Origin: an uncultured Steroidobacter sp.
GTDB lineage: Bacteria > Pseudomonadota > Gammaproteobacteria > Steroidobacterales > Steroidobacteraceae
Direction of reading: 5' to 3'
Assembly: GCF_937958065.1 (NCBI RefSeq)
Contig: NZ_CALFXI010000042.1
Coordinates: 62,001 to 126,000, forward strand
DNA length: 64,000 bases
This document shows positions 51,974 to 60,390 of this stretch, in pieces (within the stretch, counting starts at the first letter, position 1; each line of letters begins with the position of its first letter). The position numbers and the translations under genes are program-made. The notes beneath the pieces are model-generated. The model did no database searches. It was given only the letters and a program-made list of their open reading frames with translations, and was not told where the DNA came from.

Positions 51974-53173
51974 TCAGCCGAAAGGCGCATCGATGGAAGG
52001 CGAGGGCTGCGTGAACCACTGCGCGCCGTGCTCGGTCACGTAAAAGTGATCTTCCAGTCGTACACCGAAGCGGTCGGGCACGACGATCATGGGCTCGTTC
52101 GAGAAACACATTCCGGGCGCCAGCGGGGTGCGCTCACCGCGCACCAGATAAGGCGCTTCGTGGATCGAAAGCCCGATTCCGTGACCCGTGCGGTGGGGCA
52201 GGCCAGGGAGCTTGTAGTCAGGCCCGAGTCCCGCGCGCTCCAGCACCTTACGTGCGGCGGCGTCCACGGACTCGCAGGGCACGCCCGGAGTCACTGCATC
52301 GAATGCTGCCTGTTGCGCGTCGTGTTCCAGCTCCCAGATGCGACGCTGTTCTTCATTCGCCTGGCCGTAAACATACGTGCGCGTGATGTCGCTGTTGTAG
52401 CCCTCCACCGTGCACCCCGTGTCGATCAGGACAACGTCACCTTCACGCAGGACACACTCTCCAGGAAGGCCGTGCGGGAATGCAGTGGAGCGGCCGAACT
52501 GCACGATACAGAAGCTGCTGCCGCTCGCGCCCAGTGCGCGGTGGGCTTCATCGATGAACCGTCGCACTTCCGTTGCTGTGATCCCTTCGCGCAGAATGAG
52601 CGCGGCGCGGCGTTGTACTTCCAGCGTCATCGCTTTCGCCTGACTCATGAGTGCCAGCTCGGCAGGCGATTTGATGCGACGGCAGCCGTCGACGATCGGC
52701 GAGCCGTCCACGAGCTGGACTGAGCCCGCGACCTTGCGGATATGTTCGACCATCGTAAACGCCATCGCCGGGTCGACGGCAACCTTGGTCGCGCCGAGCT
52801 GGCGAAGCGCATCGGCGACCAGCATCGAGGGGCTCTCATCTTCTTCCCACAAGCGCACGTCCGCGTTCACAGCAAGATCCGCTCGCAATGTGCCCAACTC
52901 GAATGCGGGGCAGATCACGATGGGATCGCCTTCGCGGAGTAGCAGCATGGCCACGAGCCGTTCGCTCGCACCCCAGGGAACACCAGCGAAATAACGCAGA
53001 CTTCCACCAGCGCCGATGAGCAACGCATCGACGGAGTTTGCGATCATCAATTCGCGCGCGCGGTCGAGGCGAGCGAGCCGCTCCTCGCGCGTGATGGATG
53101 CTGCAGGTCTCGGCCAGCGCGCCAGGTCGGCCAATTGAGCCGCAGCGTTCGAACCACCAACTCCACGTGTCAT
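51974..53173 (-). CDS. M24-family Xaa-Pro peptidase (prolidase-like), cytoplasmic
   Basis: 399 residues from the ATG at 53173 with GGAGA 8 bases before it; an upstream ATG at 53221 is rejected. The pita-bread fold's five metal ligands are all visible: D251 in LIDTGC, D262 in NSDITRTY, H331 in GHGIGL, E360 in SNEPM and E374 in RLEDHF. There is no signal peptide. Such enzymes cleave X-Pro or X-Hyp dipeptides or remove N-terminal residues before Pro. In this cluster it would release free hydroxyproline or proline from imported dipeptides for the four catabolic enzymes. Its gene begins 16 bp after the DadA-like oxidase. Confidence 0.9.
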   Translation of the reverse strand: MTRGVGGSNAAAQLADLARWPRPAASITREERLARLDRARELMIANSVDALLIGAGGSLRYFAGVPWGASERLVAMLLLREGDPIVICPAFELGTLRADLAVNADVRLWEEDESPSMLVADALRQLGATKVAVDPAMAFTMVEHIRKVAGSVQLVDGSPIVDGCRRIKSPAELALMSQAKAMTLEVQRRAALILREGITATEVRRFIDEAHRALGASGSSFCIVQFGRSTAFPHGLPGECVLREGDVVLIDTGCTVEGYNSDITRTYVYGQANEEQRRIWELEHDAQQAAFDAVTPGVPCESVDAAARKVLERAGLGPDYKLPGLPHRTGHGIGLSIHEAPYLVRGERTPLAPGMCFSNEPMIVVPDRFGVRLEDHFYVTEHGAQWFTQPSPSIDAPFG

Positions 53174-53189
53174 GGATGTTTCTCCGTCA

Positions 53190-54449
53190 TCAGCTGAAGC
53201 GCTCGATATCGAAAGGTGCAAGATCGAATGGAGGCCGATCGCCGCGTACCAGCGCGCCCATGGCCTCGCCCGTCGCCGCCGCCAGCGTCAGTCCCAGGTG
53301 TTGATGGCCGAACGCGTAGTACAGATTCGAGCTGCGACGACTGCGGCCGATGGCGGGCAGATAGTCCGGCAGCGTCGGCCGCGCGCCCATCCATTCGGAG
53401 AGCGGGTCGTGCAACGACAACCCGAGCTCGGTGACGTGCTTGCGGAGTCGCTGCCATTTGCGAGGGTCCGGCGGGCTGTCGGCGCGTGCGAATTCGACGA
53501 AGCTGGCGGCGCGCAGCCCGCTCGCAAAGCGCGTCACGATCATCGAACGCTCCTCGAACACGACGGGCGGAGAGCCGAGCGGCCAATCGGTCAGGGCCGA
53601 GTGGATGTGATAGCCGCGCTCCGCGATGATCGGAACACGATAACCGAGTCCCGTAAGCAGCGGGGCGGAGGCCACGCCGGCGGATATGACGATCGCATCG
53701 GCGCTGTGTCGTTGTCCGGTCTCGGTGACGAGCACAGTCTCATTCGAGTTTGTCTGTAGCTCACGCACCTTCTCGCGCACTTGCGTACCGCCGAGCGTGG
53801 TGAAGCGCGCCGCGAGCGAGTTGGCGAGCTCGCCCAGATCGAGGATCTGGCCGGAGCCGCTGAAGCGGATGGCGCCTGCGGGACGTCGAACCATGCGTGC
53901 AGCAAGGTCGTCCATTTCTTGGGGAGTCACATCCCGGATGCTCGTATTGCCGATATCGGCGCGTTCCCACGCGGCACGTCCAGCAGCGGCTCCTTTGGGC
54001 GTTTCCCAAACGATGTAATGACCGTCTTCCCTAAAGAGCGAAGGAGCCTCGGCGAGAGTAACGAGCTTGCGCCACGCAGGCGATGCAGCCGAGAGCGCTG
54101 CGCCGAGGGCCGCTTTACCGGCTCGATGCCGTGCGGGGCGGCTCGCCAGGACGAAGCGCAGACCGAACGGCAACCACGTTCCGATGTCCGCGGGCGGCAG
54201 GGATAGGGCACCGCCGCGCCAGAACAGACGTTTGTGAAAGCTGCGCACGGTTGCGGGGTTCGCCAGAGGTTCGACCTGTTCGACCGCGATGTGGCCGGCA
54301 TTGCCCCAGGAGGCGGGGCGGGGGCGTTGCGGATCAATAAGAGTCGTCTGTACGCCGGAAATCTGCAGATTCACGGCGCAGGCCAGGCCGACGATGCCTC
54401 CGCCGACCACGACTGCAGTTTCAGGGCTTGGTTTTTTTGCAGTTGTCAT
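53190..54449 (-). CDS. DadA-like FAD-dependent D-amino acid dehydrogenase (probable D-hydroxyproline dehydrogenase)
   Basis: 419 residues. FAD is bound by V-V-V-G-G-G-I-V-G-L at the N-terminus. A-S-W-G-N-A-G-H and, near the C-terminus, G-A-R-P-T-L-P-D-Y-L-P, F-G-H-Q-H-L-G-L-T-L are typical of DadA/glycine-oxidase-type enzymes. By pathway logic it oxidises cis-4-hydroxy-D-proline, made by the epimerase, to 1-pyrroline-4-hydroxy-2-carboxylate. It could also oxidise D-proline. It is transcribed divergently from the DapA-like gene, and the heptamer operator lies only 9-29 bp before its start codon. Adjacent pathway genes raise confidence in the role, but D-alanine-type substrates cannot be excluded. 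Confidence 0.87.
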   Translation of the reverse strand: MTTAKKPSPETAVVVGGGIVGLACAVNLQISGVQTTLIDPQRPRPASWGNAGHIAVEQVEPLANPATVRSFHKRLFWRGGALSLPPADIGTWLPFGLRFVLASRPARHRAGKAALGAALSAASPAWRKLVTLAEAPSLFREDGHYIVWETPKGAAAGRAAWERADIGNTSIRDVTPQEMDDLAARMVRRPAGAIRFSGSGQILDLGELANSLAARFTTLGGTQVREKVRELQTNSNETVLVTETGQRHSADAIVISAGVASAPLLTGLGYRVPIIAERGYHIHSALTDWPLGSPPVVFEERSMIVTRFASGLRAASFVEFARADSPPDPRKWQRLRKHVTELGLSLHDPLSEWMGARPTLPDYLPAIGRSRRSSNLYYAFGHQHLGLTLAAATGEAMGALVRGDRPPFDLAPFDIERFS

Positions 54450-54457
54450 GGGTCATC

Positions 54458-54478
54458 ATATACAGTATACGGTATGCG
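54458..54478 (-). promoter_or_regulatory. Heptamer operator array (probable GntR-type operator), site 2
   Basis: Read on the minus strand: CGCATAC (54478-72), CGTATAC (54471-65), TGTATAT (54464-58). Three head-to-tail 7-bp units form the same array as site 1, and a 16-bp core matches site 1 at 13 positions. It sits in the 47-bp gap between the divergent DadA-like and DapA-like genes, so one bound protein could control both. Confidence 0.65.
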
Positions 54479-54496
54479 GCTTCAACGGAGGTTTCA

Positions 54497-55408
54497 GTGA
54501 GCTTGTCCAAACCCATGTGGCACGGCGTTTATCCGGCCGTGACGACCCAGTTTGCCGAAGATCTGTCCCTGGATCTGCCGGCTTGTCAGCGAGTGCAGAC
54601 CGCCCTGGTCGACGACGGCGTGGATGGTCTGGTCTTGCTGGGAACGGTGGGTGAGAACAACTCGCTGCTTCCCGAGGAAAAGCGCGCCGTGTTGCGGACG
54701 GCGGTCGAGGCCCTGCGAGGGCGCACAGTGCTGGTGACGGGCGTGTCGGAGCTGAGCACGGATCGCGCCGTGCAGTTTGCGCAGGATGCCGAGAAGATCG
54801 GTGTCGATGCGCTGATGGCGCTGCCGGCGATGGTCTATGTGCCCAAGCCCGAGGAACTGTACGCGCACTTCAAAGCGATCGCCGAGGCGACTTCGCTGCC
54901 GATCATGCTGTACAACAACCCGCCTGCCTATCGAGTGAGCATCGACCTCGACACGCTCGAGCGCCTGGCGTCATTGAAGAACATCGTCGCCATCAAGGAA
55001 AGCGCGCCGGATCCGCGGCGTTTCACTGACATCATCAACCGCCTCGGCGACCGCTACAAACTGCTGGCCGGTCTGGATGACGTTGCTCTGGAAGGATTGC
55101 TGCTCGGGGCGAGCGGCTGGATCTCCGGTTTGACGAGTGCCTTCCCGCGCGAATCCGTCGAGCTCGTGCGTGCGGTGGACCGTGGCGACTGGGAGCGGGC
55201 CCGGCGCATCTATCGCTGGTTCATGCCGCTGTTACATTTGGATGCCGAGCATGACCTCGTGCAGTCGATCAAGCTTGCCGAGCAGATCATGGGCCGCGGT
55301 TCCGAACGCGTGCGCATGCCCCGCCTGCCGTTGAGCGGGCAGCGACGTGCAGAGGTGACTGCGATGGTGGAGAAATGCGCCGCCACTCGGCCTACGCTGA
55401 CGGCCTGA
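54497..55408 (+). CDS. DapA-family deaminase/lyase, probable 1-pyrroline-4-hydroxy-2-carboxylate deaminase
   Basis: 303 residues, the normal size for the family, from a GTG at 54497 that has an ideal AACGGAGG six bases before it; the longer frame runs through the operator and is not real. Class I aldolase fold: G-T-V-G-E-N-N-S carbonyl-binding loop, Y139 in L-Y-N-N-P-P, and Schiff-base K167 in A-I-K-E-S-A-P-D. The closest functions are dihydrodipicolinate synthase, N-acetylneuraminate lyase and the Pyr4H2C deaminase of hydroxyproline breakdown. The neighbouring epimerase, oxidase and semialdehyde dehydrogenase make the last by far the best fit, giving 2-oxoglutarate semialdehyde and ammonia. 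Confidence 0.9.
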   Translation: MSLSKPMWHGVYPAVTTQFAEDLSLDLPACQRVQTALVDDGVDGLVLLGTVGENNSLLPEEKRAVLRTAVEALRGRTVLVTGVSELSTDRAVQFAQDAEKIGVDALMALPAMVYVPKPEELYAHFKAIAEATSLPIMLYNNPPAYRVSIDLDTLERLASLKNIVAIKESAPDPRRFTDIINRLGDRYKLLAGLDDVALEGLLLGASGWISGLTSAFPRESVELVRAVDRGDWERARRIYRWFMPLLHLDAEHDLVQSIKLAEQIMGRGSERVRMPRLPLSGQRRAEVTAMVEKCAATRPTLTA

Positions 55409-55457
55409 GCGGCAGCGTTGGTTACGCACACCCTACATATGTAATGGATCCTGTCGA

Positions 55458-56471
55458 ATGATGCGCCATACCTTCTTCTGCATCGATGGCCACACCGCGG
55501 GGAACCCGGTGCGACTGGTCGCGGGCGGAGCACCTCTGCTTCGCGGCGCGACGATGGAGCAGCGTCGACAGGATTTCATGGCCCGCTTCGACTGGATCCG
55601 GACGGGCCTGTGCTTCGAGCCGCGCGGACATGACATGATGTCCGGCGGCTTTCTGTATCCGCCCACGCGCGAGGATGCGGATTGCGGCGTGCTCTTCATC
55701 GAGACCAGCGGCTGTCTGCCCATGTGTGGTCACGGCACGATGGGCATCATCACGTTCGGTCTGGAGAACGGCCTCATTACACCGCGCGAGCCGGGGCGGC
55801 TGCGCGTCGAAGTTCCCGCGGGCGTCATCGACATCGAATACCAGGCTGCAGCCGATGGCGTTGGCTTCAAGGTGACGAGCGTCAAGATCCGCAACGTCCC
55901 CGCGTACCTCGCACGACGCGACATCCGCATCGACGTGCCCGGTTTCGGCCCGCTGTCGATCGATGTCGCGTATGGCGGCAACTATTACGCCATCATCGAG
56001 CCGCAAGGTCCCTACAAGGGACTGGATGATCTCGGTGCTGCGCGCATCGTCGAGTTGAGCCGCACCGTGCGCGAGCTGGTGCGTGCTGCATACGAACCTG
56101 TGCATCCGCTCGAAGCAACGATTCGCGGCGTCAGTCATGTGCTGTGGGCCGACAAGCCGAAAGGCGAGGGCGCGGACGGCCGCAACGCCGTTTTCTACGG
56201 CGAGCGCGCGATCGACCGCAGTCCGTGCGGCACGGGCACGTCGGCGCGCCTTGCACATCTGGTCGCGACAGGACGGCTCGGTGCGGGCGACCGCTTCGTG
56301 CACGAAAGTTATATCGGCAGCCGCTTCATCGGACGGGTCGAGGAACTGACCTCGATCGCCGCTCAGCCGGCCATCGTACCGTCGATCGAAGGCTCGGCGA
56401 TTTCCACCGGTTTCAACACGATCTGGATCGACCGCCGCGATCCGTTCTGGGCCGGTTTCACCGTCGTTTGA
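55458..56471 (+). CDS. Proline racemase-family protein, probable 4-hydroxyproline 2-epimerase
   Basis: 337 residues. Both catalytic cysteines are present, C90 in M-C-G-H-G-T-M and C257 in S-P-C-G-T-G-T-S-A, so it is a two-base epimerase or racemase rather than the trans-3-hydroxyproline dehydratase version in which one Cys is replaced. The M-C-G-H-G-T form is typical of hydroxyproline epimerases. It converts trans-4-hydroxy-L-proline to cis-4-hydroxy-D-proline in the cytoplasm, the first step of the pathway. It lies 49 bp after the DapA-like gene and 18 bp before the dehydrogenase. Confidence 0.92.
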   Translation: MMRHTFFCIDGHTAGNPVRLVAGGAPLLRGATMEQRRQDFMARFDWIRTGLCFEPRGHDMMSGGFLYPPTREDADCGVLFIETSGCLPMCGHGTMGIITFGLENGLITPREPGRLRVEVPAGVIDIEYQAAADGVGFKVTSVKIRNVPAYLARRDIRIDVPGFGPLSIDVAYGGNYYAIIEPQGPYKGLDDLGAARIVELSRTVRELVRAAYEPVHPLEATIRGVSHVLWADKPKGEGADGRNAVFYGERAIDRSPCGTGTSARLAHLVATGRLGAGDRFVHESYIGSRFIGRVEELTSIAAQPAIVPSIEGSAISTGFNTIWIDRRDPFWAGFTVV

Positions 56472-56489
56472 CAACGAATCCTTGTGGCG

Positions 56490-57929
56490 ATGACTGAAAC
56501 GATCACACTTACGCATCACATCGCCGGACGCGAACGCTCCGGTGCGGTTGGCTTCGAGCAGCGCAATCCCGCCGCGCCGGACGATCTGCTGATTCGGGGG
56601 CCACAAGCTGACGCCGCGCTCGCAGCCGAAGCTGTCACGGCCGCGCGCGGCGCGGTCTCTGCGCTTGAAGCTGCAGGTATCGAAGCGCGCGCAGATGCTC
56701 TAGCGCGCATCGGACGAGCGCTGGTCGCCAATGTCGATCGTTTGGCGCTGCTCATTGCGCGCGAGACCGGTAAGACGCTGGGAGATTCCAAAGGTGAAAC
56801 GATGCGCGCCGCGCGCATCTTCGACTTCTTCGCGGGTGAGACCCTGCGCAACGTTGGCGAGCGCTACGACTCCACGCGTCCGGGCGCCACGGTCGAAGTG
56901 GACTACGGGCCTGTGGGCGTGGTCGCGGCCATCACCCCTTGGAATTTCCCCATTGCCATCCCGGCCTGGAAAATCGCGCCTGCGCTTGCGTTCGGCAACG
57001 CAGTTGTCTGGAAGCCCTCCGAGATTTCATCAGCCACGGCCGCGGCGTTGATGACAATCATCAGTGAGAGCGGCCTGCCGGCTGGCGCCGTCAATATGCT
57101 GTTGGGCGCGGGTCCGGCCGGCAAAGCCATGCTGGACGCGGACGATATCGATGCGATCAGCTTCACGGGTTCGCAAGCGACCGGTGATCTCATCCGCACC
57201 GGTGCGGCGGCTCGCTCGCGTCGCGTTCAGCTCGAAATGGGCGGCGTCAACGGCTTGATCGTGATGGGCGACGCCGACCTGGACAATGCCGTGGATTGCA
57301 CCGTGAATGGCGCGTTCTTCGCTGCCGGCCAGCGTTGCACGGCGACGTCGAGAATCATCGTCGAGCAGTCCATCGCGGACCGTTTCATCGAAGCCGTGCG
57401 CGCGCGCGTAGCTGCGCTGAAGATAGGTGATCCGCGCGATCCGGCCGTACACATCGGACCGCTGGCCGCGCCCCGGCAGAAAGAGCTCATCAGCCGCCAG
57501 GTGGCGGGGCTCGAATCGAATGGCATGAAGCCGCTGTTTGGCGGCGCTGCGCAGCCGCTGGATCATTGCTTCTACGCGCCCACTCTGTTCGATCACGTGC
57601 CCCTGGACAGCCAGCTCACGCACGAAGAGATCTTCGGGCCAGTAGCTGGCGTGTATCGCGTCGGTGGATTCGAACAAGCGTTGCAGGTGCTGAACGGAAA
57701 CCGCTTCGGCCTGTCCGCCGGCATTTGTACACGCTCGCTGCTGTACACCGAGCAGTTCAAGCGTCGCGCTCGCGCCGGCATGCTCATGGTGAATCTGCCC
57801 ACTGCGGGCGTGGACTATCACGCGCCATTCGGCGGGGTGGCAGCGTCGAGTTATGGGCCGCGCGAGCAGGGCCGGGCGGCACGCACGTTCTATACCGCGA
57901 TCAGGACGGTGTATCAGAAGCCGCTATGA
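56490..57929 (+). CDS. Aldehyde dehydrogenase, probable 2-oxoglutarate semialdehyde dehydrogenase
   Basis: 479 residues from the ATG at 56490 (a GTG at 56484 is possible; neither has a strong ribosome-binding site). ALDH features: N152 in TPWNFP, E249 in L-E-M-G-G, C283 in A-G-Q-R-C-T-A, and the F-G-P-V cofactor-loop motif. The family L-E-L-G-G has Met here, a mild change. In this operon it should oxidise 2-oxoglutarate semialdehyde to 2-oxoglutarate with NAD(P)+, feeding the TCA cycle. It is the last enzyme of the four-step pathway and is 7 bp upstream of the GntR gene. Confidence 0.92.
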   Translation: MTETITLTHHIAGRERSGAVGFEQRNPAAPDDLLIRGPQADAALAAEAVTAARGAVSALEAAGIEARADALARIGRALVANVDRLALLIARETGKTLGDSKGETMRAARIFDFFAGETLRNVGERYDSTRPGATVEVDYGPVGVVAAITPWNFPIAIPAWKIAPALAFGNAVVWKPSEISSATAAALMTIISESGLPAGAVNMLLGAGPAGKAMLDADDIDAISFTGSQATGDLIRTGAAARSRRVQLEMGGVNGLIVMGDADLDNAVDCTVNGAFFAAGQRCTATSRIIVEQSIADRFIEAVRARVAALKIGDPRDPAVHIGPLAAPRQKELISRQVAGLESNGMKPLFGGAAQPLDHCFYAPTLFDHVPLDSQLTHEEIFGPVAGVYRVGGFEQALQVLNGNRFGLSAGICTRSLLYTEQFKRRARAGMLMVNLPTAGVDYHAPFGGVAASSYGPREQGRAARTFYTAIRTVYQKPL

Positions 57930-57936
57930 TCGCCGC

Positions 57937-58590
57937 ATGAGCAGCATCGTCGTCCGAAATCTGTCCGATCAGCTCGTTGAGCTGGTCCGTGAGCGCATCC
58001 TCTCCGGCGTGGTGTCTGCGGACCAGCCGATCCGCCAGGATGCGCTCGCAGCCGAACTGGGTGTCAGCAAGATTCCGTTGCGCGAGGCGCTCACGCGGCT
58101 GGAGCAGGAAGGACTGCTGCGTTCGCAGGCCAATCGCGGCTTCTTCGTACGCTCGTTGAGTGCGGCAGAAGCGGAAGAAGTCTATGCGCTGCGCCTGAAG
58201 CTCGAACCCGAAGCTGTCGCGCTCGCGGCAGAGCGAGCCACCGAGCAAGAGCGCAGGCTCGCCGTCGATCTACTCGCGAAGCTCGACGTAGTAACCGATC
58301 AGCACAGCGCGGATGTCGGCGCGTTCAATCGCGCATTCCATCTGGCGATCATCCACCCGTCCGGCCTCACGCTGACCGCGAATTTTCTGGAGCGCCTGCA
58401 CGTAGTGTCGCAGCGCTACGTCAAGAAACACCTGGAGCCGCTGGGGCGCGACGAGCGCGCCAACGAGGAGCACCGTCGCTTGCTCGAAGCATGGTTGGCG
58501 CGGGACGGCCGCAAAGTGGCCGAGCTCACGGCAAAACACATCAGTCAGACCCTCGACGACCTGCGCAGACAATTGGCTGCCGAACGTTAG
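57937..58590 (+). CDS. GntR-family transcriptional regulator with FCD ligand domain
   Basis: 217 residues from the ATG at 57937. Winged HTH at about 8-75: L-V-R-E-R-I-L-S-G, A-A-E-L-G-V-S-K-I-P-L-R-E-A-L, L-E-Q-E-G-L-L, G-F-F-V-R. The FCD all-helical domain (about 80-210) has the metal-ligand pattern of the family, with F-N-R-A-F-H-L-A-I and H-I-S-Q-T-L-D-D-L. It lies inside the catabolic operon and is the obvious candidate for binding the heptamer arrays at 42632 and 54458, probably released by a pathway intermediate. That link is inference from position and operator symmetry. Confidence 0.93.
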   Translation: MSSIVVRNLSDQLVELVRERILSGVVSADQPIRQDALAAELGVSKIPLREALTRLEQEGLLRSQANRGFFVRSLSAAEAEEVYALRLKLEPEAVALAAERATEQERRLAVDLLAKLDVVTDQHSADVGAFNRAFHLAIIHPSGLTLTANFLERLHVVSQRYVKKHLEPLGRDERANEEHRRLLEAWLARDGRKVAELTAKHISQTLDDLRRQLAAER

Positions 58591-58647
58591 CGAACGCGGC
58601 GCAGCGGGTTTCTCGAGAGAGGCAGTCAGGGGGAGGAGCAGAGTCTA

Positions 58648-60093
58648 GTGTCACGAAACATCCTGGGTCCGCGTAAGCCGATCGAGTCGGGCCACGCCTT
58701 GGAGCGCGGCCACACGCTGCGCAAAACGCTTAGTTGGCCTCACCTGATTGCGCTCGGTGTCGGTGCCATCGTCGGCACCGGCATCTACACACTCACTGGC
58801 GTTGGCGCGGACCGAGCAGGGCCTGCCGTGATTCTTGCGTTCGCCATAGCTGGCGCAGTCTGCGCTTGCGCCGCGCTGGCGTACGCCGAGCTGGCAACGC
58901 TCATTCCTACGGCCGGCAGCGCGTACACCTATACCTATTCGGTCATCGGCGAAGCCGCCGCGTGGATCGTGGGCTGGAGTCTGATTCTCGAATATTCGCT
59001 CGCGTGCAGTACCGTGGCGGTGGGATGGTCCGGCTATCTCGTGGGCTGGATTCAAGCGGCCGGAGTTGAATTACCCGCCGCCTTGTTATCGGGGCCGCAC
59101 GGCGGCGGCCTGATCAATCTCCCGGCGGTGATAGTGGCATTGGCCGTGGCGGGGCTGCTCATGGCGGGCACGCGCGAGAGCGCCACGCTCAACATTGTGC
59201 TCGTGGTCATCAAGCTCACCGCTCTGGCGGCGTTCGTGCTGCTGGCGCTGCCATTTTTCAACGCGGACAACATGACTCCGTTCGCACCGTACGGCCTGGG
59301 CAGCTCGGTGGATTCGGAGGGCGTCACGCGCGGTGTCATGGCCGCTGCCGCGATTGTCTTCTTCGCGTTCTACGGCTTCGATGCGGTGGCGACTTCAGCG
59401 GAAGAGGCGAAGAATCCCGGTCGCGATCTGAAGATCGGCATCATCGGTTCGATGGCCGTGTGTACGCTCATTTATATGCTGGTCGCCGTATCTGCCGTGG
59501 GCGCGGTCGATCACAGGCAGGTCGCCGGTTCCGATGAGCCCCTCGCGTTCGTGCTGCGCACGTTGCAGCACCCGGTCGCGGCGTGGGCGGTGGGCATGGC
59601 CGCGCTGGTCGCATTGCCTTCGGTGATCCTGGTCATGATGTATGGTCAAAGCCGCATCTTTTTCGTGATGGCGCGCGATGGTCTGCTTCCGCGCAAGCTG
59701 AGTGCGGTTTCGCCGCGCACGGGCGCCCCGGTTCTCATCACCGCGATCACGGGCGTCTGCGTGGCGACCGTGGCGGGTTTCTTCCGTCTGGACGAAATCG
59801 CCGAACTTGCCAATGCCGGCACCTTGATCGCATTCATCGCGGTCGCTGCTTGCATGATGATCCTGAGAATGCGTTCGCCGGAGCTGCCGCGCGTGTTCCG
59901 GTGCCCGCAGCCGTATCTCGTCGGCTCGCTTGCGATCATCGGCTGCGTGTATCTGCTCGTGAGTCTTCCCAATCACACGCTGATCCGCTTTTTCATGTGG
60001 AATGTGATCGGCGTGGCCTGTTATCTGATCTATGGCCGCGCGCGCAGTGTGATCACTGGTGAGAAGGGAAGGTTGGCGGCGGAAGAGAACTGA
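58648..60093 (+). CDS. APC-superfamily amino acid permease
   Basis: 481 residues from a GTG at 58648 with GGGGGAGGAG upstream. About twelve hydrophobic helices can be traced. The first carries the family motif G-V-G-A-I-V-G-T-G-I-Y, and F-A-F-Y-G-F-D-A-V-A-T-S-A-E-E follows in helix 6. It is similar to cationic-amino-acid-transporter (CAT)-type carriers. As the last gene of the operon it most simply imports hydroxyproline, proline or a dipeptide across the inner membrane. Substrate is inferred from context only. A 57-bp gap separates it from the GntR gene. Confidence 0.88.
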   Translation: MSRNILGPRKPIESGHALERGHTLRKTLSWPHLIALGVGAIVGTGIYTLTGVGADRAGPAVILAFAIAGAVCACAALAYAELATLIPTAGSAYTYTYSVIGEAAAWIVGWSLILEYSLACSTVAVGWSGYLVGWIQAAGVELPAALLSGPHGGGLINLPAVIVALAVAGLLMAGTRESATLNIVLVVIKLTALAAFVLLALPFFNADNMTPFAPYGLGSSVDSEGVTRGVMAAAAIVFFAFYGFDAVATSAEEAKNPGRDLKIGIIGSMAVCTLIYMLVAVSAVGAVDHRQVAGSDEPLAFVLRTLQHPVAAWAVGMAALVALPSVILVMMYGQSRIFFVMARDGLLPRKLSAVSPRTGAPVLITAITGVCVATVAGFFRLDEIAELANAGTLIAFIAVAACMMILRMRSPELPRVFRCPQPYLVGSLAIIGCVYLLVSLPNHTLIRFFMWNVIGVACYLIYGRARSVITGEKGRLAAEEN

Positions 60094-60390
60094 CGGAGCC
60101 GCAAAGCTCACCAGGAGAAGCGCAGGTCCGACACGGCCAGCACCGTGTCATCGTCGGTTGATTTGTCACCCATTGATCGGACAAAAACGCGAGCCCCGAT
60201 TCCGGCAGCTGTGAAGCAGTTCCGCGCAGCCAAAAGCAAAGATAAGTGAAACTCCGACACAGGATCGGCTCCGGAACGACAGCCGATCCTGGACTTCGAT
60301 CCGAAAGCTGCCGAAGAGCCGCACCGGATTCTCGAAGAGACATCCCAGGGATGTTCTCTCGAGAGCTCGTCAACTGCGCAGAGGCTCGAC
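60094..60390. other. 297-bp gap between permease and autotransporter genes
   Basis: No supported gene. A minus-strand frame of 94 codons crosses the region but has no ribosome-binding site. The autotransporter promoter is expected here. I see no clear -35/-10 pair. Confidence 0.4.

Noticed and set aside
55434..55443. TACATATGTA palindrome upstream of the epimerase
   Set aside because: It is a clean palindrome but does not match the CGTATAC units, and it lies inside an operon where a promoter is not required.
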